Numbered from the stretch's first letter, positions 21,485 through 32,095 are shown. The stretch is DNA of 64,000 nt from Amphibalanus amphitrite (GCF_019059575.1 NW_024882782.1:62001-126000), one strand, 5' to 3'. Numbers and translations: made by a program. The notes: generated from the sequence alone by a model not told the origin.

Positions 21485-24400
21485 TTAACTAAACAGCCAT
21501 TCTCCATAAAGCTTTGGGGCGGATCTTTTTCTTTTACTTCGTCTGACAGCGTTAGTCCCAGTATCCCCATCACCTCCTGTCGTCAGCCTGTCATCACCAT
21601 CAGCCACACTATCCGTGACAACAACGCAAGCACCGTCCCTCGAGTCTACGTCGGGCACAGTTCCTCCATCAGCGCTGTGCAGCACACTCGTATCCCCCTC
21701 GGCACCAACAGAAGCTTCCTGATCCGTAGCATCTGCGACTGTACTAGAGGATAGCATCGGTGCTTCTACGCTAGCATGCTCCGGACCACTTAGGACATCC
21801 GCTCTGTGATCGATACACACATCGGGTGCGCGATGTCGAGACAGATATGGCACATAGTCATCATCGTCTTCCTCTACCACTTCACCAGCATCAACAGACT
21901 CAGACTGAGATCCATGATCATCCTCATCCTGTTCATCCTGGCTACCTTTGCGCGCATACTCCTCACGTTCTACATACGGTTTCAGGTGATCATGATGTAC
22001 TACCACCTTCCTACCGTTCTTTAACCTCAAACGATAGTTCTGCGGCGACAGCACCTCAATGATATCAAAGGGGCCCGACCAGGGACTCTGCAGCTTGGGG
22101 GAAAGTCCCTTTCGCCCGACCGCTCTGTGCAGCCACACCCGGTCACCCACCTGATGCTGCATCTGGTTCACAACCTGACGCTGACGCCGTTTGGCAGCTG
22201 CTTCCTCGATAGCAGCAGCCACCTTCCGACGGACCTCCTCAAGCTCTCGAGGGGAGCAGATCCTGTCTGCCGGACAGTCACCACCACCACAAGTGACGTC
22301 GAGAGGGAGTCTGGCCGGGCGACCATGAAATAACTCGAAAGGAGAAACACCGGTAGTCTCATGTTTGCTCGTATTGTAAGCAAAAACAACTTTTGGGACC
22401 ACCGTGTCCCAATCCCTTTGATTGTCTGAAACGAAAGCAGCCATCATGGAGCACAGGGTTTTGTTGAAACGTTCCACCTGTCCGTTTCCGGATGGATGGT
22501 AACCCGTCGTGCGTGTTTTGTCGATATCCAGATGTCGACAGACTTCCTTAAACAGTCGGCTCTCGAAATTGCGACCCTGGTCTGAGTGGATAACGCGTGG
22601 ACACCCATACCTGCAGAAGAGCTCCCTAACCAGGATCCTAGCAACCGTTTCCGCCTCCTGGTTGGGAATGGGAAATGCCTCGACCCACTTCGAAAATCCG
22701 CAGACTACTACCAGGATGTATCGGTTACCAGAGTCCGTCAACGGAAAGGGTCCCGTAATGTCTGTGGAGACCCATTCCCAAGGTCGGGCTGGAAGAGGCA
22801 TCTTCCCGAACTCCGCCCTGAGGGGATGGCAAGGGCTTTTCTTCTTGGAACATGGAGAGCAAGATTTGACGAAGTTGGCTACGTCAATGGTCATTCGGGG
22901 CCAATAGAAACGGCACTTCAGCTTCTCAGTAGTCTTTGAAATTCCCAAATGACCCGCCCAGCGACTGTCGTGGGACTCTGAGAGTATTTCATCGACAATG
23001 GAAGCTGGAACGACAAGACGCCTGTGGTTGTCCGCGTGAATGTATAACAACCCCGAAGAGCTGTCCACTTCCAAAGCCTCTTTCACTGACAAATAGTGTC
23101 GTACGACAGACGACTGACTAGATACATTTGGCAAACCATGCAAAAGACTGACGACAACCAGCAATATATCTGGATCGCTGCGCTGGGCCAGAAGGATACG
23201 GTGTTCATCAGACTTGAGATCAATGTGACCAACCACACCTCCCGACACCGCCCTTGACAGCGCATCAGCATGTGGGATGGACCGTCCTGGACGGTACTGC
23301 ATTATGTACGGAAATTGTTCCAGCTCAAGGATCCACCGAGCCAGCCGTCCCCTCGGGTCCTTGCACGAACGCAAGTACGTCAACGGGCAGTGATCTGTCT
23401 GGAGTGCGAATGGTCTACCCTGCAGGTATACAGCGAAGTGGCGAACCGCCCAGACCACTGCCAAGCACTCCCGCTCGGTGGCGCTGTATCGAGCCTCGAT
23501 TTTGGACAGACAGCGGCTCGCAAACGCCACCACTTTTTCAGAACCGTCAACCCGCTGGGTAAGTATTGCACCCAAACCGATGCCGCTGGCATCGGTAGTG
23601 AGAATAAACTCTTTCTCGAAATCGGGGAAAGCCAGAACTGGCGCCTCCGTCAGCAGACGCTTCAAACTTTGAAAGGCGGACTCGCACATGTCATCCCAAA
23701 GAAATTTCGCACGATCCTCGGTCAGCTTAAGCAATGGCTTAGCCACTGTAGAAAAGTTTGGTATGAACTTTCTGAAATAACTAGCTAAACCAATGAATCT
23801 ACGGACATCATGGACGTTTTTAGGACGTTCGTAGTCGACAACCGCCGAGACCTTCGAAGGATCCGCGGAAATGCCCTCACCGCTAATGACATGACCTAAA
23901 AACTTCACCTCCTCCTTAAAAAAACTACATTTCCTCAGGTTAAGTTTCAGATTGGCCTCCTTTACGGCACACAGAACGTGATCCAGGTGACCCAAAGCTT
24001 CATCAAACGACTTACCGAACACGATCACATCATCTAGGTAAACCAGGCACTCCCGCCAGGTTAACCCAGCAAGAACAGCCATCATGAGACGCTGGAATGA
24101 GGCAGGGGCTCCCTTCAGTCCAAACGGCATCCTCGAAAATTCCCAGAGTCCCGTGTGGGTAGAGAAGGCTGTCTTTTCCTTATCTGAGTCCTTTACCTCC
24201 TGCTGCCAATATCCCGACTGAAGATCCAAGACGCTGAACCAAGATGACCCGGAAAGAGCATCCAAACAGTCCTCCACCCTGGGTAAGGGGTGAGAATCAC
24301 CATGCGTTAGGTCGTTAAGACGACGGTAATCAATGCAGAGTCGCAACGAGCCATCTCGTTTCCGAACTGGCACCACCGGGGAGCTCCACGGCGAGCAGCT

Positions 24401-26896
24401 GGGACGAATGATACCATCTCGCTGCATTTTCAGGATAGCCGCGTCAACATCATCCCTGTCAATTACGTTAATCCTTCGCGGAGGCTGAGAAACGGGGCGG
24501 GCTCCCTCTACGAGCGGGATCGAATGTTTCACGATACCACACTGTCCCAGCTCACCATCTAACGAGAATGCTTGTTTGTGCTTACTCAAAAGATCGGAGA
24601 GGGCAGTTTTCTGTGCATCATCACTGAGGTCAGAACCCTCGACCAGAGCGTTCACCCAAGCATCATCAATCTCACATTCATCCCCAGAGTCACTATCAGC
24701 AATCTTTGAGTGATCCATCAGACGGGCCACTACAGAGTGAGCGGGCAAAGTGACACCCCGGCCTGACGGGTTCAAAACTCTTACGGGTATCATACCTCCC
24801 TTGGACACTGTCGCCACAGATCTAGCCGCCAAGAGTGAATGTTTATCAGAAAGAAGGCTACTCGACTCAACAACGACCACCCCCGAAACATCATCTGGAA
24901 CAGAACACATCACAATACTTTGGTGCTTCGGAGGGATGTTAACGGTGTCCGAGGACCGCACGCAGTCTGCTGCCTCGGTAACAGTACACCCCCGAACACT
25001 CACTGTGTGGGCGGCAAAGTCTATAGAAACAGCCGATCCCATCTTTTTCAGCAAATCAGTGCCCAGTATGCAAGAGGGAGACAGGCCACGCACCACAAAC
25101 AGGGGCTGATCTCGCAGTGTCTTATCTCCGATACTAACATCACACACAACTACGCATTCTAAATCTAAAGCGTTTCCATCAACAGTGACGGGCTGCCTCA
25201 GAGCGGGGATCCTCTGGACATCCATATCCCCAATGACATCTGACGAAACAACACTACATTGTGCCCCAGTATCTAGCAACCAGTCCACTCTCTTATGCTG
25301 AACGTATCCCGAGACAAAGACTTCCGCGTCATTATAACCCCCCACTCGGGCGGCTGCTACATGACTGCGCTGTCCACACACAACCCGACCTGCCCGAGCC
25401 AGCACACCCCCAGCTACAGTGGCACGTAACACTCCAGCCCCCCGAACTCCGGGACCGGGTTTGTCCTTACCACTGCAACCCGATCGTGGTGACTCCGCCG
25501 TCAGTGCCTCACCAGTGGGTGCGCTCGGCACTCGAACGCCCGCCGCGGTGGCCCCCTGTAGGCCAGAACGCTCATCCACGTCAGACAAGCCTATCGCATC
25601 GGGCTCGACGGCTGACGGACTCATCACAGCATCCGCCTCTAAACATTCAGCGAACCTTGCCACATCCACAGAGCCCGGCCGGGAGGACACACAGCCGGCC
25701 GAATCGTCAGTGTCAACACACACAGGCTCAACAGCCGGCGAAATCGACTCACCCTGCGCGCCCGACTCCGGCGCGGCACGACACCCGGCCTCCGACGGAA
25801 GGCCTCCACCGGGAGGCGTGCGCCGCGCCGCAGACACCCCAGTCACACTCGACTCCGGCGCCGCCTGGCCCAGCTGCGGCGCGCCGGCCGACCACGACGC
25901 TGAAGAGGGCGCCGCTTGGCCCGGCTGCAGCGCGCCGTCCGACCACGGCGCTGAAGAGGGCTCCGCCCGGCCAGGCTGCAGCACGCCGGCCGAGCACGGC
26001 GCCGGAAAGGGCGCCGCCTGGCCCAGCTGCAGCGCGCCGGCCGGCCACGACGCTGAAGAGGGCGCCGCTTGGCCCGGTTGCAGCGCGCCGTCCGACCACG
26101 GCGCCGGAAAGGGCGCTGCCCGGCCCAGCTGCGGCGCGCCGGCCGACCACGACGCTGAAGAGGGCGCCGCTTGGCCCGGCTGCAGCGCGCCGTCCGACCA
26201 CGGCGCCGGAAAGGGCGCCGCCTGGCCCAGCTGCGGCGCGCCGGCCGACCACGACGCTGAAGAGGGCGCCGCTTGGCCCGGCTGCAGCGCGCCGTCCGAC
26301 CACGGCGCTGAAGAGGGCTCCGCCCGGCCAGGCTGCAGCACGCCGGCCGAGCACGGCGCCGGAAAGGGCGCCGCCTGGCCCAGCTGCAGCGCGCCGGCCG
26401 GCCACGACGCTGAAGAGGGCGCCGCTTGGCCCGGTTGCAGCGCGCCGTCCGACCACGGCGCCGGAAAGGGCGCTGCCCGGCCCAGCTGCGGCGCGCCGGC
26501 CGACCACGACGCTGAAGAGGGCGCCGCTTGGCCCGGCTGCAGCGCGCCGTCCGACCACGGCGCCGGAAAGGGCGCCGCCTGGCCCAGCTGCAGCGCGCCG
26601 GCCGACCACGACGCTGAAGAGGGCGCCGCTTGGCCCGGCTGCAGCGCGCCGTCCGACCACGGCGCCGGAAAGGGTGCCGCCTGGCCCAGCTGCGGCGCGC
26701 CGGCCGACCACGGCGCCGAAAAGGGCGCCGCCAAGCCCAGCTGCGACGCTGAAGGTGGCGCCACCTGCCCACTGGGCCACCGGAAACAGTGCGGCGCCGG
26801 CGCCCCCATGGGCCACCAGTCCTCCTGCCGCGCCACTCCCCAGTTTAACTGTCTCGGGGCCACATCCCTTACGGGTACATCAGACGCCGCGACCAC
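21485..26896 (-). CDS. pol: Gypsy pol polyprotein region
   Basis: A long open frame (about 1,800 codons). From N to C it encodes a 17-residue tandem-repeat domain (about residues 30-350), an aspartic protease with DTGAQ (near 25,275), and reverse transcriptase with the YLDD box (near 24,035). RNase H starts at TTDAS (near 23,600). Integrase has an HH-CC zinc site (about 22,850-22,960) and DDE residues in TDITGPF, HSDQGRN and VERFNKT, then a GPF-type module (WSGPF) and an acidic tail. It encodes replication and integration enzymes of the element. The conventional start is unclear because the frame opens upstream of any good ATG, as expected when pol is made by read-through from gag. The + strand opposite it is open by base composition only. 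Confidence 0.9.
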   Translation of the reverse strand: MVAASDVPVRDVAPRQLNWGVARQEDWWPMGAPAPHCFRWPSGQVAPPSASQLGLAAPFSAPWSAGAPQLGQAAPFPAPWSDGALQPGQAAPSSASWSAGALQLGQAAPFPAPWSDGALQPGQAAPSSASWSAGAPQLGRAAPFPAPWSDGALQPGQAAPSSASWPAGALQLGQAAPFPAPCSAGVLQPGRAEPSSAPWSDGALQPGQAAPSSASWSAGAPQLGQAAPFPAPWSDGALQPGQAAPSSASWSAGAPQLGRAAPFPAPWSDGALQPGQAAPSSASWPAGALQLGQAAPFPAPCSAGVLQPGRAEPSSAPWSDGALQPGQAAPSSASWSAGAPQLGQAAPESSVTGVSAARRTPPGGGLPSEAGCRAAPESGAQGESISPAVEPVCVDTDDSAGCVSSRPGSVDVARFAECLEADAVMSPSAVEPDAIGLSDVDERSGLQGATAAGVRVPSAPTGEALTAESPRSGCSGKDKPGPGVRGAGVLRATVAGGVLARAGRVVCGQRSHVAAARVGGYNDAEVFVSGYVQHKRVDWLLDTGAQCSVVSSDVIGDMDVQRIPALRQPVTVDGNALDLECVVVCDVSIGDKTLRDQPLFVVRGLSPSCILGTDLLKKMGSAVSIDFAAHTVSVRGCTVTEAADCVRSSDTVNIPPKHQSIVMCSVPDDVSGVVVVESSSLLSDKHSLLAARSVATVSKGGMIPVRVLNPSGRGVTLPAHSVVARLMDHSKIADSDSGDECEIDDAWVNALVEGSDLSDDAQKTALSDLLSKHKQAFSLDGELGQCGIVKHSIPLVEGARPVSQPPRRINVIDRDDVDAAILKMQRDGIIRPSCSPWSSPVVPVRKRDGSLRLCIDYRRLNDLTHGDSHPLPRVEDCLDALSGSSWFSVLDLQSGYWQQEVKDSDKEKTAFSTHTGLWEFSRMPFGLKGAPASFQRLMMAVLAGLTWRECLVYLDDVIVFGKSFDEALGHLDHVLCAVKEANLKLNLRKCSFFKEEVKFLGHVISGEGISADPSKVSAVVDYERPKNVHDVRRFIGLASYFRKFIPNFSTVAKPLLKLTEDRAKFLWDDMCESAFQSLKRLLTEAPVLAFPDFEKEFILTTDASGIGLGAILTQRVDGSEKVVAFASRCLSKIEARYSATERECLAVVWAVRHFAVYLQGRPFALQTDHCPLTYLRSCKDPRGRLARWILELEQFPYIMQYRPGRSIPHADALSRAVSGGVVGHIDLKSDEHRILLAQRSDPDILLVVVSLLHGLPNVSSQSSVVRHYLSVKEALEVDSSSGLLYIHADNHRRLVVPASIVDEILSESHDSRWAGHLGISKTTEKLKCRFYWPRMTIDVANFVKSCSPCSKKKSPCHPLRAEFGKMPLPARPWEWVSTDITGPFPLTDSGNRYILVVVCGFSKWVEAFPIPNQEAETVARILVRELFCRYGCPRVIHSDQGRNFESRLFKEVCRHLDIDKTRTTGYHPSGNGQVERFNKTLCSMMAAFVSDNQRDWDTVVPKVVFAYNTSKHETTGVSPFELFHGRPARLPLDVTCGGGDCPADRICSPRELEEVRRKVAAAIEEAAAKRRQRQVVNQMQHQVGDRVWLHRAVGRKGLSPKLQSPWSGPFDIIEVLSPQNYRLRLKNGRKVVVHHDHLKPYVEREEYARKGSQDEQDEDDHGSQSESVDAGEVVEEDDDDYVPYLSRHRAPDVCIDHRADVLSGPEHASVEAPMLSSSTVADATDQEASVGAEGDTSVLHSADGGTVPDVDSRDGACVVVTDSVADGDDRLTTGGDGDTGTNAVRRSKRKRSAPKLYGEWLFS
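25870..26780 (-). repeat. 51-bp tandem repeat inside Gypsy pol
   Basis: About 17-18 copies of a 51-bp (17-residue) unit with consensus QPGQAAPSSASWSAGAL or QLGQAAPFPAPWSDGAL. A higher-order duplication of seven units (357 bp) is visible: the block near 25,951 recurs near 26,308. The encoded Pro/Ala/Gly/Trp-rich linker sits between the zinc-knuckle region and the protease. Being a multiple of three, expansion keeps the frame open. Confidence 0.9.
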
Positions 26897-26916
26897 GCGC
26901 CCCTGCCGAATCGCGG

Positions 26917-27787
26917 CTACTCGAAATTTGCACAGCCTCTGGCCATATGTCCCGGCTGCTTGCAGCGAAAACAGATAACAGGCTTCCTCTTCTCCTTCTG
27001 AGCCCCAGGCTCTGAGGGTTTAGCTGTCACTTGCTGCGTCTGATCAAACCGCCTTCTCTGTCCAAATCTGCTCTTGGGTATTGACAGCGCATCAACTTTC
27101 TGCTCCAGTGCTGATACAACACCTGCCAGTATTTGGATTTCACCCCTCAGCTCATCCTGTTCCAACGGCATGCGTCGGACTGCAGCTGGGGCAAACACCT
27201 GCTCCAGCCGTCTTGCCCTCGAGATGAGGTCTCTGTATGATTCTGATTGGTCGGTCACCACCAAGGAGAAGCTGGGCTCGCAGAGTGTCAGCCAACCCTC
27301 CATTGATGAAGTGGGTTTTGCACAGACTTTCGAGCTGAATCTCAGTAAAAGATGGATACGCCTTCCGTGCCAGCGTCTTCAGAGCATCACCAAACTCTGG
27401 GAGGGGCTCCCCTGCCAACCGCCTCCGAGATACAAACAGAAGAGCATAGTCCGACTCCAAGGCAGTTGCAGAGTATTCCTTTCGCAGGGCATCCTGCAGT
27501 GCTCTTACAGTGGTTTTCTCCTCAATGGGTAGACGGCGGAAAAAATCAAAAGCTGGTCCACAAAGTGCAGTAGGAAGCTGCAGAGCCTGAGTTTCTGGGC
27601 TCCAACCATTTGCCCTGGACACTACATCAAAATGATCCAGGAAACGTTCAACATTTCCCTGGCCATCAAACTTGTCAATTTTGGCATGACCACCCACAGC
27701 CCCAAGTAGCTCAGGCTTAGTCTCCACCATACTTCTTGGCTTCAGATAGTACACACAGTCCGAGCTCCCAGGACATGCAGCATGCAA
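26917..27787 (-). CDS. gag: Gypsy gag region
   Basis: Encodes a retrotransposon capsid-type domain, starting near a Met in SMVETKPELL and running through FLDHFDVV, FFRRLP and EEKTTVRALQDALRKEY. A basic segment follows, with one CCHC zinc knuckle (CFRCKQPGHMARGC) near 26,935-26,985 that would bind element RNA. About one break lies in the region. Otherwise it is well preserved. Confidence 0.8.
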
Positions 27788-27845
27788 AGCTCACTTCATG
27801 CAACCAGATCATGCATGGCCATCAAGCGTGGGTTCATCTGGGCCG

Positions 27846-27864
27846 AATCAATCCGCTGCCACCA
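27846..27864 (-). other. Putative primer-binding site
   Basis: On the minus strand, one base inside the 5' LTR, TGGTGGCAGCGGATTG begins with the TGG that pairs with a tRNA CCA end. The tRNA was not identified. Confidence 0.5.
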
Positions 27865-27865
27865 G

Positions 27866-27962
27866 TGTGATGTTCAGTTCAAAGCATGTATTCGGCCCAG
27901 ATACAGGTCTGCCGGGGAAGGATAACACACAGTCACAACATGCACAGGACACATTCGTCACA
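27866..27962 (-). repeat. 5' LTR of the Gypsy element
   Basis: 97 bp, identical to 21,336-21,432. Confidence 0.95.
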
Positions 27963-28150
27963 CATTTAAGGCAAATTTAAGATGTATCTTTTTTCCTGTC
28001 AGCCTATTATATTAATTTTTACAATACCTTCAACTTGTTATGTACCTTTTTGTCTGTTTTTAGTCGCACCTTGTAGAAAATCATCGTGTAGACCGAGAAC
28101 GCAATGTGTGGACCTCCAGCTATGAGGTGGGGACTAGATGAGACCCACTC

Positions 28151-28297
28151 CAGTGGCAGCGGAACACCTTCAATTAAGGGGGCACTGCCGACTTTTGGTC
28201 CCATTCCTTCCATGCAACGCCCATAGGGCTAATATTAAAATGTCAAAATCAAAGGGGGGCACGGTGCCCCGGTGCCCTACCCGTTCCGCCGCCTATG
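28151..28297. mobile_element. 147-bp hAT-like MITE
   Basis: Ends CAGTGGCAGCGGAAC and, inverted, CATAGGCGGCGGAAC are of the hAT type seen elsewhere in the window. Flanking sequences AGACCCACTC and AGTCCCGCTC match at 8 of 10 positions, consistent with an eroded TSD. Confidence 0.6.
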
Positions 28298-28305
28298 AGT
28301 CCCGC

Positions 28306-29185
28306 TCCCGACAGATCCGGGAGCCGCACCTCTTTCCTAGCTTTCAAAAGAGCGGCAAATAAGCGGTCAGCATTGCTCCCAGAGACGCCACCTGAAGCTG
28401 GACGGACGACGGACAGTTCCGCTGCCGAGCGACTGAAGTTGAACTGCGGTGCTACGAGGCGGCTTCGCGTGCACTGCATTAGCACCTTCTAGCGGGAGTA
28501 AGAGGGCTAACGAACTCGCCAAGGCCTATATATGTAAAGCATTGTGCAAAGGCGAGTGTCTTACCTTAGGAAAATACCTACCCAGATAAACTGCTGCACC
28601 GCGGTCATTGCAGGGCTGAGGGTACGTCGTTCGCTCCGCTCCGGCGAGGTGGAGGTCAGACTGCCTGGCTAGGTGGTTTTAGCCGATATGCAGGCCCCGT
28701 TTGCCGGGCCCGGTCGAGCAGAAGGAACGCCACACAGCAAAGAATATTTGCTCCAGGCCCGCTACACTGGTCCGGCTCGTAAGTCGTAACAAATTAACAA
28801 TACCTGCGCTAGCGTCGTCGACCGTCGTTCGACTGCGCCCAGTACCGCTCAGTGGAGAGTCCTGCCGAACTCCTCTGCGTGTGCCCAGATCATTCGTTGC
28901 GCGCGGACACAATCGTCCGACGGAGACCGCTGTGCATTATGATCGGGTGGTCACCACCTTGGTCGCCGGCTTTCACACCCAGCCGAGCCGTCTGGCTACG
29001 CCCCAAATGATCGTCTAAGCCTTTCGATTGGTTTGTAACTCGGGTCTAATATCGAAATGTTTGGGAGTTAGGACATGTTAAATCCGTGTTCATGAACAAA
29101 CATACATTATGCAACTAAAACGCTTTACTTACTTTAACTTTTCTAGGCTGATGACAAGGCATACATCTATTTCATTGCAATATTT
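28306..29185. other. GC-rich intergenic sequence, nothing recognised
   Basis: Short frames on both strands show no family resemblance. It lies next to the DDX51-like copy (3' side of it on the minus strand), so parts could be 3' flank of that locus. Confidence 0.4.
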
Positions 29186-30643
29186 TTAAAATGTAAATAA
29201 ATCATGAGCAATGAGCATAAAAAACAACAGCGATCCACTAGAAGCTAGTGTGGAAATCCACTGACGTAGGTCGCCTCGTACTGGCGCAGCTCGAAGCTCG
29301 TCCAGCAGCGCCAGCGTCTCCCGCGCCCGGCCGCCCGCCTGCACCATCAGCCGCTGGAAATTGCTGCGCTGCCGCTCCAACATTAGCTTGACCGCCTGGC
29401 CGGCCCGGCGGATGCGCGCCGTCCGACGCACGCAGTGTACATCTTCAACCGCGCCGGGATGTCGTACGACACGACCGCGTCCACGGCGTCCACGTCAATA
29501 CCGCGCGCTATAGCCTCGAGCACACCAGCGCGGCCATCTCAGCTAGCGCGCGCCGCCGCCGGCACGCCGGCACTACCCCACAGAACTCAGTCACGCGCGC
29601 GCCCAGCACAGACAGCGGTAGCTCCAGCTGGTGCGCCACCTCGTTCCAGTTGACCAACACGAGCGAGCGTCGCCAGTCGGGCTGTCGGAGCAAATGGTGC
29701 ATCAGCAGCGGCTTCAGCGGCTGCGGCGCCACCACGTTGAACGACTCGCTCAGCTCGGCCGGCGTGGTGAACCTGCCGACGAACTGACCGGGCAGTGCGA
29801 CGGCGGCGGCCGCCGTGCCGACCACCAGCAGTCGCGGCTGGAACAGCGACATTCGCTCCAGCTTCTCCGGCCTCCGGGTTCTGTGACAGGGTGGCCAAGA
29901 ATGGCAGCTTCTGAAGCGGCAGGTGAGGCGCGCAGACGGCGGCGGCCGTCAGCCGGCCGGCGATGCAGGGCGGCGGGCCGTAGCCGCCGCCACCCGCTCC
30001 ACCGCTTTCAGCCAGCCCGTCTCGGCCATCTCGATCACCCGGTCGGCTTCGTCGATCACCAGGTAGCGCAGGTGCGGTAGCGAGAAGCCCTCGGCGCTGG
30101 TTATGTGATCCATCAGCCAGCCGGGAGTGCTCACCACGATCAGCCAGGGAGGCCGGGCCGCGCAGCCCCACCGCCACCAGTTGGCGCCCCCTCGTGCCAC
30201 TGTGTCTCCACCCAGCAGCTGGACGCAGAGCGGCGTGTCGGCGTCGTACTGGCGGAACACGGCGGGCACCGAGCGGCCGGCCGGCGCCGAGACTCAGAGG
30301 TCGGCCGGTGGCAGTGGCGACTCTGCGGCCGCCAGCAGCTCGGGCAGCACGGTCACCTGCACCAGGAACACCTGTTCGATGCCCTCGGCGGCCAGCCGGG
30401 CGCGCAGCTCGGGGCAGAGCGCCGGCAGATTGGCCGGCGCCGGCCGCCGGTCGCCAATCGGCTGTAGGTGCGCCAGCCAGTCGGGCAGCGCACGCGGTGC
30501 ACGGTCTGTCGGCTCGAGCGCTCCACCTCGTCCAGCACGGTGAAGTCGTCAGCGGCGGCGTCTCCGTCCGACTCGGAGGTGTCCTCACTGTCGTTATTGG
30601 CGACGGCGGCTGCCGCTGTGCGCTCAGTCAGGTCGGCCATCAC
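29186..30643 (-). pseudogene. DDX51/Dbp6-like DEAD-box RNA helicase, degenerate copy
   Basis: DDX51/Dbp6 proteins are nucleolar helicases for large-subunit ribosome assembly. In order on the minus strand I see an acidic N-terminus from ATG 30,643, then LPDWLAHLQP (about 30,470). The Q-motif region and a motif I stub (SAPAG) follow, then FRQYDADTPL, STPGWLMDHI and VIDEADRVIE (about 30,045). Further on come FTTPAELSESFNVV, WRRSLVLVNWNE, ARGIDVDAV (motif V, about 29,505) and remnants of motif VI (RRTAR). It ends with the C-terminal KLMLERQRSNFQRLMVQAGG. Breaks: frameshifts near 30,500, 29,900 and in motif VI; TGA at about 30,293-30,295 where the family has Cys before motif I; and a deletion that removes the GSGKT Walker A core and motif Ia. 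No introns are visible, so a retrocopy is likely. Much higher GC than its neighbours. Confidence 0.8.
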
Positions 30644-30730
30644 AGCAACACTCGCCGATGATTGGCGTCATCGAAACCGTCGGACGATGGTGGATTCATC
30701 ACCGTTTTTGCAGCAGAGACTGGAAAAACC

Positions 30731-31990
30731 TCAGCAATAAACAAGGAAAACCTTACATACAACATGCCACAGCCTGCAATTGTGCATATTGTTATTATAT
30801 TTCTCACATGACAGAAAATATTGGCTGCTTTATTCTAGGAACTGGCATGAAAAACATAAGCTAAAATCAAGCTAAGTGAATTATTATTGTATTTCAACAT
30901 GAGACTGGGAAAAAATCCTTGTCAATGTCAACATGACCAGTGTAACGGATGGGCTGCATGAACATTTCGGCGCATGATCTGAAAACTCTGTGAGCAGAAA
31001 TTTCAGCGCCGAGGTGAACAAATAACATTTCGGCCGCAATTTGCCTGGTGCCTCCACAATTTTGCAAAACTAACTCACAATGCTTACACTTTACAGCCAG
31101 TTTTAACATGATCCCTGCATGACTCATGCATGCAAGATACACATGCATTCAATATCAGCACAGTGCACAGCCACACACAACAGTTATGGATTCATTTACA
31201 TTTTACAACATTACTATTATTTTCTTTTCCTTCAATATTGGCAGCATGACTTGCTGAGCTCAGTGGCACAATCTTATGACAGCAAGTTTGTTCGGGTTCG
31301 CAACCATGCAAACTTTGCGCGTTTGGCTTCAAAAACAAGCCTTTATACATTTCTTTCATGCTATTCAATTTCTTTTTTTAAATTTACTGTCATTGATCTT
31401 GAAAATCTTGCCATTTTGGTCTTAGCCATGTCAATTGCACCTTCCCTATTCCGCACAGCTCAAGTAAGTTCCACCCAAAAGTAGTAGTGGTATCAGTAGT
31501 TGGCGCCTTGCATTGTCAAATGTAGCTGAATATGTGAAAACAGTGACATATTTATTTAAAATCTTGAGTCCAATGAGTCTACCCTCTCTGCCTCTCCTTC
31601 CAGCATTTGTTCAAGCACCTTCAATTTTCGAAAATGATCTTCCATCATCATCATTATTTTCCACTTCCGTGCGACTCGCACGAGCAATGAACTTGTAAGC
31701 TGACCACTAGTTAATAATGTGCTATCATCTTGCTGTTGGGTGCTTGTAACAAAAAGATAATATAAACGAAAAAACTAACACCACAACACCAAACACCAGT
31801 CTTGTTGGTTCCTTTTGGTCCTGCCTGGTGACAAAGGCTCTTTCTTTACGCAATATCATCAGTATTCCTCTTCTAATCTTGAAGCCCAGATGCTTTACAA
31901 ATTGGCCATGAATGATACTAAATTATTATATCAACTGGGAATCGCAAATCACGATTATTAGTAAGAAATGAGGCTAATTGTTCCAACACA
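30731..31990. other. AT-rich region, no gene seen
   Basis: About 1.26 kb of AT-rich sequence with only short unsupported frames on both strands. No repeat structure or RNA gene noticed. Confidence 0.5.
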
Positions 31991-31993
31991 TCA

Positions 31994-32025
31994 AAAAAAT
32001 AGACGGGGTCCCCCGTCTATTTTTT
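31994..32025. repeat. Perfect 15-bp hairpin
   Basis: AAAAAATAGACGGGG and its exact reverse complement are separated by only TC. It lies at the left edge of the H repeat, and the AAAAAATAGACG arm is also found in the H copy at 20,905-21,035. Confidence 0.85.
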
Positions 32026-32095
32026 GGGCTGTTTTTCTACAAATAATGGCGCAAAATAACACTCCATTAATGCCGCATTTGCCGTTGGTGAAACT
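32026..32095 (+). repeat. H repeat, left fragment
   Basis: Left part of the H sequence that continues at 42,342-42,359 and again at 54,492-54,612 once the insertions are set aside. It ends with GTGAAACT (32,088-32,095), the left TSD of the P-type element. Confidence 0.6.

Larger units (their letters stand above)
21336..27962 (-). mobile_element. Ty3/Gypsy LTR retrotransposon, young
   Basis: A full-length 6,627-bp element on the minus strand: 5' LTR 27,866-27,962, gag region, long pol frame, polypurine tract, 3' LTR 21,336-21,432. A 4-bp TSD, CATT, flanks it (21,332-21,335 and 27,963-27,966). The two LTRs appear identical over 97 bp, so the insertion is recent. LTRs under 100 bp recall the Mag lineage of Gypsy elements, but I cannot place the clade firmly. 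Domain order protease, RT, RNase H, integrase is the Gypsy order. There is no envelope gene. The pol frame looks whole and the gag region has about one break. Confidence 0.95.

Noticed and set aside
25261-27015. Long plus-strand frames opposite Gypsy pol
   Set aside because: They mirror the 51-bp repeat and the GC-rich sequence of the real minus-strand coding region; no family motifs.
28076-28140. Possible small minus-strand coding exon (SPHLIAGGPHIAFSVYTMIFYK)
   Set aside because: Only about 22 codons, a weak GTGCGA donor, and no recognised family or neighbouring exon.
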